Of a stretch of 64,000 nucleotides of DNA, positions 43,672-52,945 are shown piece after piece (within the stretch, counting starts at the first letter, position 1; every line of letters begins with the position of its first letter). The notes below the pieces were generated by a model. The model did not search any database, was not told the DNA's origin, and saw only the letters and a program-made list of their open reading frames with translations. Origin of the DNA: Geodermatophilus poikilotrophus (lineage in GTDB: Bacteria > Actinomycetota > Actinomycetes > Mycobacteriales > Geodermatophilaceae). The stretch spans positions 62,001 to 126,000 of the forward strand of contig NZ_FOIE01000003.1 in NCBI RefSeq assembly GCF_900111455.1. Reading direction: 5' to 3'. Made by a program: the position numbers and the translations under genes.

Positions 43672-45230
43672 CGGTGCCGCCCGTGGACCAGTCCCACCAC
43701 GCGGGCGAGCGCGTCGGCGGCAGCGGCGGGCCGGGTGAAGCTCATCAGGTCGACGGGGAGGGCGACCCGCCGGCGGGTGATGGCCTTGGCGCGGGTGAAC
43801 TCGCGCAGCCCGTCCTCGCCGTGGATGCGGCCGAAGCCGCTCTCGCCCACACCGCCGAAGGGCAGCGCCGGCACCGAGGCGAAGGTGAGCACCGAGTTCA
43901 CCGACGTCATGCCGCTCCTCATCCGGCGGGCGAGGTCCATGGCCCGCGCCCTCGACCGGGAGAACACCGCGCCGGCCAGGCCGTGCGCGTTGGCGTTGGT
44001 GCGCTCCAGCGCCTCCTCGGCGTCGCGCACCCGCGTGATGGTCAGCGTCGGGCCGAAGGTCTCCTCGCGCACGGCGGCCGAGGTCTCGGGCACGTCGAGC
44101 AGCACGGTGGGCGCGACCAGCCGCCCCTCGACGGTCCCACCGGCCGCGATCCGGCCACCGGAGGCGACCGCGTCGTCCACGTGCCGGCGGACGACGTCGG
44201 TCTGCGCGGCCATCGTCATCGGGCCGTACGCGGCGTCGTCGTCGGTGCCCGGCCGCAGCCCGCGGACCCTCTCGGTCACCTCGGCGACGAAGGCGTCGTA
44301 GACCCGCTCGGTGGCGTAGACCCGCTCGATGCCGATGCAGGTCTGCCCCGCGTTGCTCATCGCGCCCCACACCGCGGCGTCGGCCGCGGCGGCCACGTCG
44401 GCGTCGTCGTCGACGATCATCGCGTCCTTGCCGCCGAGCTCCATGAGCACCGGCGTCAGGGTCTCCGCGCAGGCGGCCATGACCTCGCGGCCCGTGGGGG
44501 CGGAGCCGGTGAAGGCCAGCTTGCCCACACCGGCGCGGCACAGTGCCGCGCCGGTGTCACCGAGACCGGTGACGACCTGCAGGGCGTCCGGGACGTCGGG
44601 GACGGCGGCCCGCCAGGCCTCGGCCAGCCACACGCCCACCGCCGGTGTGTGCTCCGAGGGCTTGAAGACGACGGCGTTGCCGGCGGCCAGGGCGTAGGCG
44701 ATCGAGCCCATCGGCGTGAACACCGGGTAGTTCCACGGGCCGATCACGCCGACGACGCCGAGCGGCTGGTACTCCAGCCACGCCGCGTGGTTGGCCGCCA
44801 GCAGGCCCGGGCGGACCCGGCGCGGGCCGAGCACCTTGCGTGCGTGGGTGGCCGCCCAGGCGAGGTGGTCGACGGTGAGGGTGATCTCGAGGATCGCGTC
44901 GGCGTGCGGCTTGCCGTTCTCCCGGTGCACCAGGTCGGCCAGCTCGTGCACCCGGCGGGCGAGGTGGCCGCGGTAGGCCGCCAGCCGCGTCCGGCGGCCG
45001 TCGAAGCCGAGGTCGGCCCACGCCCGGGCGGCGGCGCGGGCCCGGTCCACGGCGGCGCGGACGTCCTCGGCGTCCTGGACGGGGAACACCCCGACGACCG
45101 CGCCCGACGCGGGTGCGGTCGACTCGAACGTCTCGGCGGCGCGGCGCCCGGCGCCGTCCCCCTGCTCGGCGAGCGACACGGGAACGCAGGTCACTGGCCG
45201 GTAGGACCCGTCGGCGGCAGGCCGGCTCAC
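43668..45230 (-). CDS. aldehyde dehydrogenase (SSADH/BADH-like)
   Basis: 520 residues. Catalytic Cys298 (MSNAGQTCIGIERVY) and Glu264 (PVLMELGGKDA), NAD-contact PWNYP and FTGSAPTGREV, and the C-terminal ETFGPTLTITRV and FGGVGESGFGR blocks. Catalyses NAD(P)-dependent oxidation of an aldehyde to acid, plausibly the product of the adjacent GMC enzyme. The first 40 residues are a poorly conserved extension; GTG 45230 overlaps the PPK2 stop as GTGA. Its specificity cannot be fixed from these motifs. Confidence 0.92.
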   Translation of the reverse strand: MSRPAADGSYRPVTCVPVSLAEQGDGAGRRAAETFESTAPASGAVVGVFPVQDAEDVRAAVDRARAAARAWADLGFDGRRTRLAAYRGHLARRVHELADLVHRENGKPHADAILEITLTVDHLAWAATHARKVLGPRRVRPGLLAANHAAWLEYQPLGVVGVIGPWNYPVFTPMGSIAYALAAGNAVVFKPSEHTPAVGVWLAEAWRAAVPDVPDALQVVTGLGDTGAALCRAGVGKLAFTGSAPTGREVMAACAETLTPVLMELGGKDAMIVDDDADVAAAADAAVWGAMSNAGQTCIGIERVYATERVYDAFVAEVTERVRGLRPGTDDDAAYGPMTMAAQTDVVRRHVDDAVASGGRIAAGGTVEGRLVAPTVLLDVPETSAAVREETFGPTLTITRVRDAEEALERTNANAHGLAGAVFSRSRARAMDLARRMRSGMTSVNSVLTFASVPALPFGGVGESGFGRIHGEDGLREFTRAKAITRRRVALPVDLMSFTRPAAAADALARVVGLVHGRHR

Positions 45231-46159
45231 CGGGCCGCGGCCAGCTCGCCCCGTTCGAGCGCCTCGCGGTCGGACTCCAGCACGTCGGCCGCGGCCACGA
45301 CGATGTTCGGGTCCGGCCGGCCGACGACCGCCTCGTCCTTGCCCTCGTAGGGCAGGGAGTACAGGACGTGGCGCAGCGCCTCGAGCCGGGCCCGCTTCTT
45401 GTCGTTGCTCTTGATGACGGTCCACGGGGCGTGGTCGGTGTCGGTGGCCGCGAACATCGCCTCCTTGGCCGCGGTGTAGTCGTCCCAGCGGTCCAGCGAG
45501 GCGAGGTCGGTGGGGGAGAGCTTCCACTGCCGCACCGGGTCGATCCGCCGCACGATGAAGCGGGTGCGCTGCTCGCGCCGGGACACCGAGAACCAGAACT
45601 TGACCAACCGGATGCCGCTGTCGACGAGCATCCGCTCGAACTCCGGTGCCTGGCGCATGAAGCGCTCGTACTGCTCGTCGGTGCAGTAGCCCATCACCCG
45701 CTCGACGCCGGCGCGGTTGTACCAGGACCGGTCGAACAGCACGATCTCCCCGGCGGCGGGCAGGTGGGCCACGTAGCGCTGGAAGTACCACTGGGTCTGC
45801 TCGCGCTCCGAGGGCTTGTCCAGCGCGACGACCCGGGTGCCGCGCGGGTTGAGGTGCTCGGTGAAGCGCTTGATGGTGCCGCCCTTGCCCGCGGCGTCGC
45901 GCCCCTCGAAGAGGACGACGAGCTGCTGGCCGGTGTCCTTGACCCAGCCCTGCAGCCGCAGCAGCTGGATCTGCAGCCGGCGCTTCTCCCGCTCGTACTC
46001 CGACCGCGGCAGCCGCCGGTCGTAGGGATAGCCCTCCCGCCAGGTCTCGATCCGCTTGCCGTCCGGGCCGAAGAGCTCGCCGTCGTCGTCCCAGTCCTCG
46101 TCGGAGTCGTCCGCGGGGAGGGCCTGCAACCGGTACTGGGACACGTCGATCTCGGACAC
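45227..46159 (-). CDS. ppk2: polyphosphate kinase 2
   Basis: 310 residues, the one-domain PPK2 size. Walker A-like GRDAAGKGG (86-94), conserved PSEREQTQWYFQRYV and the lid/Walker B DRSWYNRAGVERVMG (143-157), then EFERMLVDSGIRLVKFWFSVS. The enzyme moves phosphate between polyphosphate and nucleotides (usually making GTP or ATP from polyP). An acidic N-terminus (DDSDEDWDDDGELFGPDG) is typical. The start GTG 46159 lacks a strong ribosome site. It is the first gene of a chained operon with two oxidoreductases and is divergent from the sacsin-like ATPase. Confidence 0.94.
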   Translation of the reverse strand: MSEIDVSQYRLQALPADDSDEDWDDDGELFGPDGKRIETWREGYPYDRRLPRSEYEREKRRLQIQLLRLQGWVKDTGQQLVVLFEGRDAAGKGGTIKRFTEHLNPRGTRVVALDKPSEREQTQWYFQRYVAHLPAAGEIVLFDRSWYNRAGVERVMGYCTDEQYERFMRQAPEFERMLVDSGIRLVKFWFSVSRREQRTRFIVRRIDPVRQWKLSPTDLASLDRWDDYTAAKEAMFAATDTDHAPWTVIKSNDKKRARLEALRHVLYSLPYEGKDEAVVGRPDPNIVVAAADVLESDREALERGELAAAR

Positions 46160-46230
46160 GCAGCGGGGGTTACCCCGCGGAGCGCCCCGGTGCACGCGCC
46201 GCCCCGGCGTGCCGCTGCGATGCTGGCCCC

Positions 46231-49200
46231 GTGCCCGGTTCCCCCGACGCCCCGGGCGTGCCCCGTCCGAGCGGTGCCGCGACAGCGGCCGACACCTTCG
46301 ACACCGCGGAGCTGCGGCGGCGGGTGCTCGCCGCCTGGGCCGACTCCCCGGCCCGCTTCCGCGAGGACGCCAACGCCGAGGAGGACCTCGTCCGCGGCGG
46401 CTACCGCGACCGGCTGCTGGTGGAGCTGGCGCAGAACGCCGCCGACGCCGCCGCCCGGGCAGGGGAGACGGGGCGGCTGCGGCTGGAGCTGACCGGTGAC
46501 GGCGCCGGGGGAGAGGTGCTGCGGGCGGCCAACACCGGCGCCCCCCTCGACGCCGCCGGGGTGCAGGGCCTGGCCTCGCTGCGTGCCTCGGCCAAGCGTG
46601 ACCAGCCGGGGTCCGGGGTCCCGGGCGGACCGCGGATCGAGACGGTCGGCAGGTTCGGGGTCGGTTTCGCCGCCGTCCTCGCGGTCACCGACGAGCCGGC
46701 GGTGCACTCGACCGCCGGCGGGGTCGCGTTCAGCGCCGACCGCACCCGCGCCGAGGTCGCCGCCGTCCCCGCGCTGGCCGAGGAGGTGGCCCGCCGGGAC
46801 GGCGCCGTCCCCGTGCTGCGGCTGCCCTGGCCGGCCGGGGGGACGCCGCCCGAGGGCTTCGCCACCGAGGTGGTGCTGCCGCTGCGCGCCGGGTCGCGGG
46901 CCGCCGTGCGCACCGCCCTGGAGGAGCTGGCTCCCGAGCTGCTGCTGGCGCTGCCCGGGCTCGCGGCGGTCGACGTCGTCCTCGACGGGACGGTCCGCTC
47001 GCTCGCGGTGCGCCGGCGCGGCGCGGAGGCCGAGCTGACCGACGGCGACCGGACGACCGTCTGGCGGCTGGAGCGGCGCGACGGCGAGCTGCCCGAGGCG
47101 CTGCTCGCCGAGCGGCCGGTCGAGGAGCGGGCACGTCGCGCGTGGACGTTGACCTGGGCGGTGCCGCTGGACGACGACGGGCGCCCGGCGCCCCTGCCGC
47201 TGCCCCAGCGGGTGCACGCGCCGACCCCCAGCGACGAGCCGCTCACCCTGCCCGCCCGCCTGGTCGCGCCCTTCCCGCTGGGCCCCGACCGGCGGCACGT
47301 GCTGCCCGGGCCGGTCACCGACGAGCTGGTCGCCGCGGCCGCCGGCGCCTACGCCGACCTCCTCGCGGGGCTGACCGAGGGCCCGGGGAGGGACGGCGCG
47401 GTGCTGGCGCTGGTGCCGCGCATCGGGCTGGCCGGTGCCGAGCTGGACGCCGCGCTGTGCACCGCGGCGCTGGAGCGGCTGCGCGGGTCCGCCTGGCTGC
47501 CGGTCGCCGGCGCCGACCGCGACCGGCAGCCGCCCGGCCGCGCCGCGGTGCTCGCCGAGCCCACCGAGGAGCGGGTGGCCGCGCTGACCGGCGTGCTCCC
47601 CGGGCTGCTGCCGGCAGGCTGGTCGGCCCGCACCGACCTGCCCGCGCTGGCCGCTCTCGGGGTGCGCCGGGTCGGCACCGCCGAGGCCGTGGAGGCGGTC
47701 CGCGGCGTCGCCCGGCCGCCGTCGTGGTGGGCGCGGCTGTACGCGGCCCTCGACGGCGCCGAGCGCGAGGAGCTGGCCGCACTGCCGGTCCCGCTCGCCG
47801 ACGGCCGCACCGCCCACGGCCCGGCGGGGGTGCTGCTGCCCGACGAGGGACTGCCGGTGGCGCGGCTGGGTCCGCTCGGGCTGCGGGTGGCCGACCCGGA
47901 CGCGGTCGCCCCCGCCGCCGCCCGCCGGCTGCTGGAACGGCTCGGGGCGCGCCCGGCCACCGCCGCCGCGGTGCTCGCCGACCCGGAGGTGCGCGCGGCG
48001 GTCGAGACCTCGGTCGACGCGGCCGACGACGGCTGGGAGCCCGACCGGGACCCGGCCGCCTTCGCCGACGCGGTCCTGGCGCTGGTCGCCGCGGCGGGGA
48101 CCGGGCCGGGGGAGCTGCCCTGGCTGTCGGAGCTGGCGCTGCCCGACGCCGACGGTGGCTGGGCGCCGGCCGGGGAGCTGGTGCTGCCCGGGTCCCGCTT
48201 CGCCGGCGTGCTGCTCGACGGCGCGCTGGGCACCCTGGCACCCGGGCTGGACGCCGACCCGGACGTGCTGCGGGCGGTGGGTGTGCTCGACGGCTTCGCG
48301 CTGGTGCGCGCCGAGGACCCCGACGGCCTCGACGTCGACGCGGCGCAGGACTGGGCCGACGCCGTCCTCGACCGGCTGCCCGCCGACGCGCCGGCTCCGT
48401 CGTGGCCGCCGCTGACCGCCGTCCGGGACCTGGAGCTGGTCGCCGACTGGGCCGGCGCGCTGCCGCTGCTGGCCGCGCTGCCCGCGGACGCGTGGGCCGA
48501 CGTCGTCCTCGACGGGGTGACGGTGCCCGGCTACCTGCGGTGGTGGCTGGGCGGGCACCCGGTGCTCGGCGGGCGGCGCCCCGACCGGCTGCGGCACCCG
48601 GCGGCGGCGGAGCTGCAGGGGCTGTACGAACCGGCCGACGCCGATCCGCGGCTGCTGGACCTGCTGCGCCCGCCTGCGTCGGTCGACGACGTGCTCGCCG
48701 ACGTCGACGGCGCGCTGGACCTGCTCGACCGGCTGGGCGACGACCGCCGCACCGTCTCGCCCGCCGTGCTGCGCACCGTGCACGCCCGCCTGGCCGCGGC
48801 GCTCGACGGCGTCGACGTGGACCCGCCGGACCGGGTGCGCGTGGCGCCGGACCGGGTGGTCGCAGCCGAGCGGGCCGTCGTCCTGGACGCCCCGTGGTTG
48901 CAGCCACTCGTCGACTCCCCGCTCGTGCCGGCCGGTGGTGCCCCAGGGCCGGTGGCCGACCTGCTGGACCTCCCGCTGGCCGGTGAGGCGGTGCGCGCCC
49001 GGGTGGAGAGCCGTCCGGTGCGGCGGGTGCGCTGGGCCGACGTCCCGGGAGCGCAGCTGGCCGCGGCCCGGCTCGAGATGGCGGAGCTCCCCGGCGAGGT
49101 CGCCGTCCACGAGCCGCTGCGGGCCGGTGGCCGGACCGTCCCGTGGTGGCCGGGGAGCGGGGTCGACCACGTGGACGGGACCCCGGGTGCGCTGGGGCGG

Positions 49201-49311
49201 GCGCTGGCCTGGCGGACGGGGGCGTGGCCGCTGCGCCAGGCGCTGGCCGAGGCCTTCGCCGATCCGGAGCACGCCGACGTGCTCGCCGCCGAGGACGCCG
49301 TCGGCCCGTGA
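46231..49311 (+). CDS. sacsin/Hsp90-like GHKL ATPase, 1026 aa
   Basis: The N-terminal 250 residues have the GHKL/Hsp90 ATP site in the sacsin-type arrangement: DRLLVELAQNAADA (Glu65, Asn69), a degenerate ANTGAPLD at 100-107 in place of the DxGxG Mg loop, and GRFGVGFAAVLAVTDEP (140-156). The remaining 770 residues are an Ala/Leu/Asp-rich repeat-like region without known domains and no membrane segment. Related actinobacterial proteins are annotated only as chaperone-like ATPases. GTG 46231 is probably leaderless (GATGCT 6 nt upstream). Monocistronic, divergent from ppk2, ending at a repeat element. Confidence 0.85.
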   Translation: MPGSPDAPGVPRPSGAATAADTFDTAELRRRVLAAWADSPARFREDANAEEDLVRGGYRDRLLVELAQNAADAAARAGETGRLRLELTGDGAGGEVLRAANTGAPLDAAGVQGLASLRASAKRDQPGSGVPGGPRIETVGRFGVGFAAVLAVTDEPAVHSTAGGVAFSADRTRAEVAAVPALAEEVARRDGAVPVLRLPWPAGGTPPEGFATEVVLPLRAGSRAAVRTALEELAPELLLALPGLAAVDVVLDGTVRSLAVRRRGAEAELTDGDRTTVWRLERRDGELPEALLAERPVEERARRAWTLTWAVPLDDDGRPAPLPLPQRVHAPTPSDEPLTLPARLVAPFPLGPDRRHVLPGPVTDELVAAAAGAYADLLAGLTEGPGRDGAVLALVPRIGLAGAELDAALCTAALERLRGSAWLPVAGADRDRQPPGRAAVLAEPTEERVAALTGVLPGLLPAGWSARTDLPALAALGVRRVGTAEAVEAVRGVARPPSWWARLYAALDGAEREELAALPVPLADGRTAHGPAGVLLPDEGLPVARLGPLGLRVADPDAVAPAAARRLLERLGARPATAAAVLADPEVRAAVETSVDAADDGWEPDRDPAAFADAVLALVAAAGTGPGELPWLSELALPDADGGWAPAGELVLPGSRFAGVLLDGALGTLAPGLDADPDVLRAVGVLDGFALVRAEDPDGLDVDAAQDWADAVLDRLPADAPAPSWPPLTAVRDLELVADWAGALPLLAALPADAWADVVLDGVTVPGYLRWWLGGHPVLGGRRPDRLRHPAAAELQGLYEPADADPRLLDLLRPPASVDDVLADVDGALDLLDRLGDDRRTVSPAVLRTVHARLAAALDGVDVDPPDRVRVAPDRVVAAERAVVLDAPWLQPLVDSPLVPAGGAPGPVADLLDLPLAGEAVRARVESRPVRRVRWADVPGAQLAAARLEMAELPGEVAVHEPLRAGGRTVPWWPGSGVDHVDGTPGALGRALAWRTGAWPLRQALAEAFADPEHADVLAAEDAVGP

Positions 49312-49317
49312 GTCGGG

Positions 49318-49500
49318 GCCGACGGCGCCTCCCGTCGGCCCCGTTGCAGGGAGGAGGACCCCGTCCCCCTCACCGTGGAAGGACCCCGTCCTCCCCACCC
49401 TTCGCAGGCTCAGGGCGGGACCCGAGACGGGGCCTCGCGGCGAGCCTCTGTACGGGGCCTGGCGCGAGCTCACGAGCGGCGGGGGCGAGGGGGTCCCTCC
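49318..49500. repeat. dispersed GC-rich intergenic repeat (copy g), longest example
   Basis: A 183-nt block between converging genes with several family units: GGAGGACCCCGTCC, AAGGACCCCGTCCTCC, TCGCAGGCTCAGGGCGGGACCC, TCGCGGCGAGCCTC and GGCGCGAGCTCACGAGCGG. Several segments are mutually complementary. It looks like two copies back to back. No gene is seen in it. Confidence 0.6.
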
Positions 49501-49869
49501 TCACTGGCCCCAGCGCGGGATGGCGTGCGCGCCCGAGGCACGGCCGTGGGCGGAGCTGGGCCGTCCGCTCCACCCGGCCGGCGCGCCGGGCGCGGGGGCG
49601 CGCCCGGCCTCGGCGCAGCAGCGGTACAGCGACAGCCACTGCTCGGCGGTCAGGTCGGCGGCGCGGGTGGTGGGCGGCAGGCCCGCCGAGCGCAGCCACC
49701 GGGGACCGGCCGGGCCGGGCAGGACGGCGCGCAGCGTGGCGCCGAGGGCGGCGCCGGGCCGGGCGAGGACGGCGTGCGCCAGGCGGTCGAAGGCGGCCGC
49801 CTCGGTCCCGGGGAGGGCGGCGCGGGCGGTGGCGGGTGCGCCGTCGAGGGCGCGGTGGGGGCGGGACAC
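49501..49869 (-). CDS. stand-alone RsmA/KsgA C-terminal-domain-like protein
   Basis: 122 residues. Residues 23-90 match the small C-terminal domain of rRNA adenine dimethyltransferases (RsmA/KsgA/Erm): AFDRLAHAVLARPGAALGATLRAVL, then WLRSAGLPPTTRAADLTAEQWLSLYRCC, equivalent to the RsmA 'F....R..LRN.L....... GIDP..RAE.LS...F..L' pattern. The methyltransferase domain with its SAM motif is absent, and no remnant is seen upstream in this frame. GTG 49869 has GGAGG 6 nt upstream, so the gene looks translated. Either a truncated relic with a new start or an rRNA-binding domain used alone. The tail after residue 92 is low-complexity. Confidence 0.5.
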   Translation of the reverse strand: MSRPHRALDGAPATARAALPGTEAAAFDRLAHAVLARPGAALGATLRAVLPGPAGPRWLRSAGLPPTTRAADLTAEQWLSLYRCCAEAGRAPAPGAPAGWSGRPSSAHGRASGAHAIPRWGQ

Positions 49870-50053
49870 GGTGGCCTCCGGAGAGGGGAGGGCTGCGCGA
49901 CCGGCAGCCGGTCAGCGAGGAGCGAGGTGCGCCCGGCCGGAGCGGAGCGCGGACGGCGGGGAGCAGGACTCGACCCGCGGCACGTCACGGAGAGGACGGA
50001 TCAGGAGCGCACGGCAGCGACGCTACGGATTGTGCCGGGGGGCGTCGAGCGGA

Positions 50054-50347
50054 TTACCGGCCGGAGGAGCGGTCGGCCTTGCGCTGCTGGTGGGCCTCCC
50101 AGCGGGCGCGGTCGCGGGCGCGGGCGTCCTTGGTCCGCTCCCGGCGGTCGGCGCGCCGGCGGGCCCGGTCGAGCTCGCGCTGCTCGAAGGAGGAGTGCTG
50201 CTCCCAGTCGCTGGCCAGCACCGCGACGCCCCAGAGACAGAGGCCGACGATGGCGACGAACGAGGCGAGGATCGGGTCGAGCACCAGGAAGGCCCCGACC
50301 GAGCCGGCCAGCCAGATCCCGCCCCACACCGCCAGCCACCTCGACAC
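50054..50347 (-). CDS. small two-helix membrane protein with basic tail
   Basis: 97 residues from GTG 50347, which has GATACT (50355-50360 on the minus strand) 7 nt upstream, so a leaderless start is likely; ATG 50419 would add 24 residues. Two hydrophobic helices (WLAVWGGIWLAGSVGAFLVL; ILASFVAIVGLCLWGVAVL) are followed by a charged, Arg/Glu-rich helix (SSFEQRELDRARRRADRRERTKDARARDRARW), probably cytoplasmic. Resembles actinobacterial 2TM-domain proteins of unknown function. Confidence 0.65.
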   Translation of the reverse strand: MSRWLAVWGGIWLAGSVGAFLVLDPILASFVAIVGLCLWGVAVLASDWEQHSSFEQRELDRARRRADRRERTKDARARDRARWEAHQQRKADRSSGR

Positions 50348-50434
50348 GCCGTCCAGTATCCCCGCGCGGTGGGCGTCCGGCCGCCGCGCCCGCTCCCGGC
50401 GCGATGCGGCCGTGATCACGTCCGCCGTCGCCTC

Positions 50435-50463
50435 TTGAACATCGGGGGAGAGGTCCCTACGGT
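50435..50463 (+). promoter_or_regulatory. promoter of STAS gene
   Basis: TTGAAC (50435-50440) and TACGGT (50458-50463) with exactly 17 nt between them. Transcription from here would give a leader of about 100 nt before GTG 50576. I see no hallmark of a SigB-type promoter. Confidence 0.55.
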
Positions 50464-50575
50464 CAGGGGCAGCGGTTCAGCAGTCAGCCGCGGCACCAGT
50501 TGCCGGACTCCGCGTCGTGCCACGGCTGGTCCCGTGGTCGTCCGTACGGGTTCGCTTCCTCGAGAGAGGCGCACC

Positions 50576-50941
50576 GTGACCGCTGTCCCCACCACCGACC
50601 TCGTCTCGATCGACGTGACCGGCTCTCCCGCCACCGGCGTCCTGCTCACCGTCAGCGGCGAGGTCGACTCCTCCACCGCCCCACGGCTGCGCGAGGTCGT
50701 CGACGCGGTCTTCGCCGACCGCGTCCCGGCGCTCACCGTCGACCTCGACGGCGTGACCTTCCTCGACTCCGCCGGGCTGTGCGTCCTGGCCGGCGCCCAC
50801 CGGCGGGCCGCAGAGGGCGGCGTCCTGCTGCGCGTGGTCGCCTCGTGCCGGGCGGTGGTCCGGCCGCTGCAGATCACCGGCCTCTACGACCTGCTGGCCG
50901 TCGAGCACGTCGAGCCCCGCGCCGGAGCCGGCGCCGCCTGA
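50576..50941 (+). CDS. STAS-domain anti-sigma factor antagonist
   Basis: 121 residues, a single STAS domain. The conserved phosphorylation loop VDLDGVTFLDSAGLCVLAGA puts Ser65 where SpoIIAA/RsbV-type proteins are phosphorylated. It would free a sigma factor by binding an anti-sigma kinase in its unphosphorylated state. No anti-sigma kinase (HATPase), phosphatase or sigma gene is adjacent, so its partner is elsewhere. GAGAGAGGC precedes GTG 50576. A good 17-nt-spaced promoter lies about 110 nt upstream. Confidence 0.9.
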   Translation: MTAVPTTDLVSIDVTGSPATGVLLTVSGEVDSSTAPRLREVVDAVFADRVPALTVDLDGVTFLDSAGLCVLAGAHRRAAEGGVLLRVVASCRAVVRPLQITGLYDLLAVEHVEPRAGAGAA

Positions 50942-51302
50942 GGGAGGACTCCCCCCGCCCCGCACGCTCGGGGCGTGGTGTGGGACGGAGCCAGGGCGGG
51001 CTCTGCAGGGGGCCGCCCCGGCGGCGTTCGAGGCCATCCCTCCATGTGACTTCCCCACACGTGGCCGGTCAGCGGCGTGTGACCGCCGCACATTGCTGGT
51101 CCCCGGTTCCCGTCGGGTCACCCCCGACGCTCGTGCGCAGGTCACCTGCAGGTCACGATCGTCCGCGCCTGTGGCGTACTCGGCGCGTCGTGGCTTTACA
51201 GTCTCCGGCCATGTGCCCTGAATCACAGGCCGATGTCGTTCCGCGACACGGCGACCCACGGACGCCGGCCGGCTCGCCGGGGACAGCCGCGGTGCGGCCC
51301 GC
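50942..51302. other. 361-nt gap upstream of branched-chain ABC operon
   Basis: Starts with a member of the dispersed repeat family (about 50942-51035: GAGGACTCCCCCC, GGGACGGAGCCAGGGCGGG, TGCAGGGGGCC). Further on, CAGGTCAC occurs twice (51138-51145, 51149-51156) with an 11-bp period, one helical turn. Between them the palindrome ACCTGCAGGT suggests a regulator site. A weak TACAGT (51197-51202) could be the -10 for livF. No gene seen. Confidence 0.45.
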
Positions 51303-52087
<785 letters not shown>

Positions 52088-52091
<4 letters not shown>

Positions 52092-52945
52092 CGGCGGCCG
52101 GCGTGGACACGCGCTCGGACGTCTCGCCGGTGGAGGTCGAGCACGTCAGCGTCCGGTTCGGCGCCATCAAGGCGCTGTCCGACGTCTCGTTCACCGTCGC
52201 TCCCGGGACGATCCACGCGGTCATCGGCCCCAACGGCGCCGGCAAGTCGACGATGTTCAACGTCCTCTCCGGCGTCTACCAGGCCGCTGAGGGCGAGGTC
52301 CGCTTCGGCGAGGCGCGGCTCGACCGCATGCGCCCGTTCCAGATCGCCGGGGTCGGCGTGGCCCGCGCGTTCCAGAACATCGCGCTGTCCGGCGCCCAGT
52401 CGGTGGCCGAGAACCTCATGCTCGGCCGGCACCACCTGACGAAGGCCGGGTTCCTCTCCTCCGGGCTGCGGCTGCCCCGCGCCACCCGCGAGGGGAAGGT
52501 GCACGGCGAGCGGATCCGGGAGATCGCCGAGTTCCTCGACCTGGGCGACAAGCTGCAGACCCCGGTCGGCGTGCTGTCCTACGGCGACCAGAAGCGGGTC
52601 GAGGTGGCCCGGGCGCTGTGCACCGAGCCGCGGCTCCTGCTGCTCGACGAGCCGGTGGCCGGGATGAACGCCGAGGAGACCGGCCGGATGGCCGAGGCGA
52701 TCCGGGAGATCCGCTCGGCGCTCGGCATCTCGATCGTCCTGGTCGAGCACGACATGGGGATGGTCATGTCCCTGGCCGACCGGGTCACCGTCCTGGACTT
52801 CGGACGCCGGATCGCCGACGGGACCCCGGCCGAGGTGCAGGCCGACCCCGAGGTCATCCGCGCCTACCTGGGCTCCGGCGACGACGACACGCCCGCCGAG
52901 GCCGCCGCCCACCACACCACCGAGACGCCAGGGACCACCTCGTGA
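52088..52945 (+). CDS. livG: branched-chain amino-acid-type ABC transporter ATPase (LivG)
   Basis: 285 residues. Walker A GPNGAGKST, VGVARAFQNIALSGAQSVAENLMLG (the LivG-specific Q-loop region), LSYGDQKRVEVARALC as signature, LLLDEPVAGMN as Walker B, and the LivG hallmark VLVEHDMGMVMSLADRVTVLDFG. GTG 52088 overlaps the livF stop (GTGA). The C-terminal 25 residues form a polar Asp/Ala/His tail. Partner of LivF. Confidence 0.92.

Noticed and set aside
42037-45230. BetA/BetB choline oxidation pair by name
   Set aside because: The GMC and aldehyde dehydrogenase motifs allow it, but nothing in the sequence fixes choline as substrate and no betaine transporter is nearby.
45694-49473. A 1259-residue open frame antisense to the sacsin-like gene
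   Set aside because: It is Arg/Gly/Pro-rich low-complexity sequence typical of the antisense of a high-GC gene and shows no domain or ribosome site.
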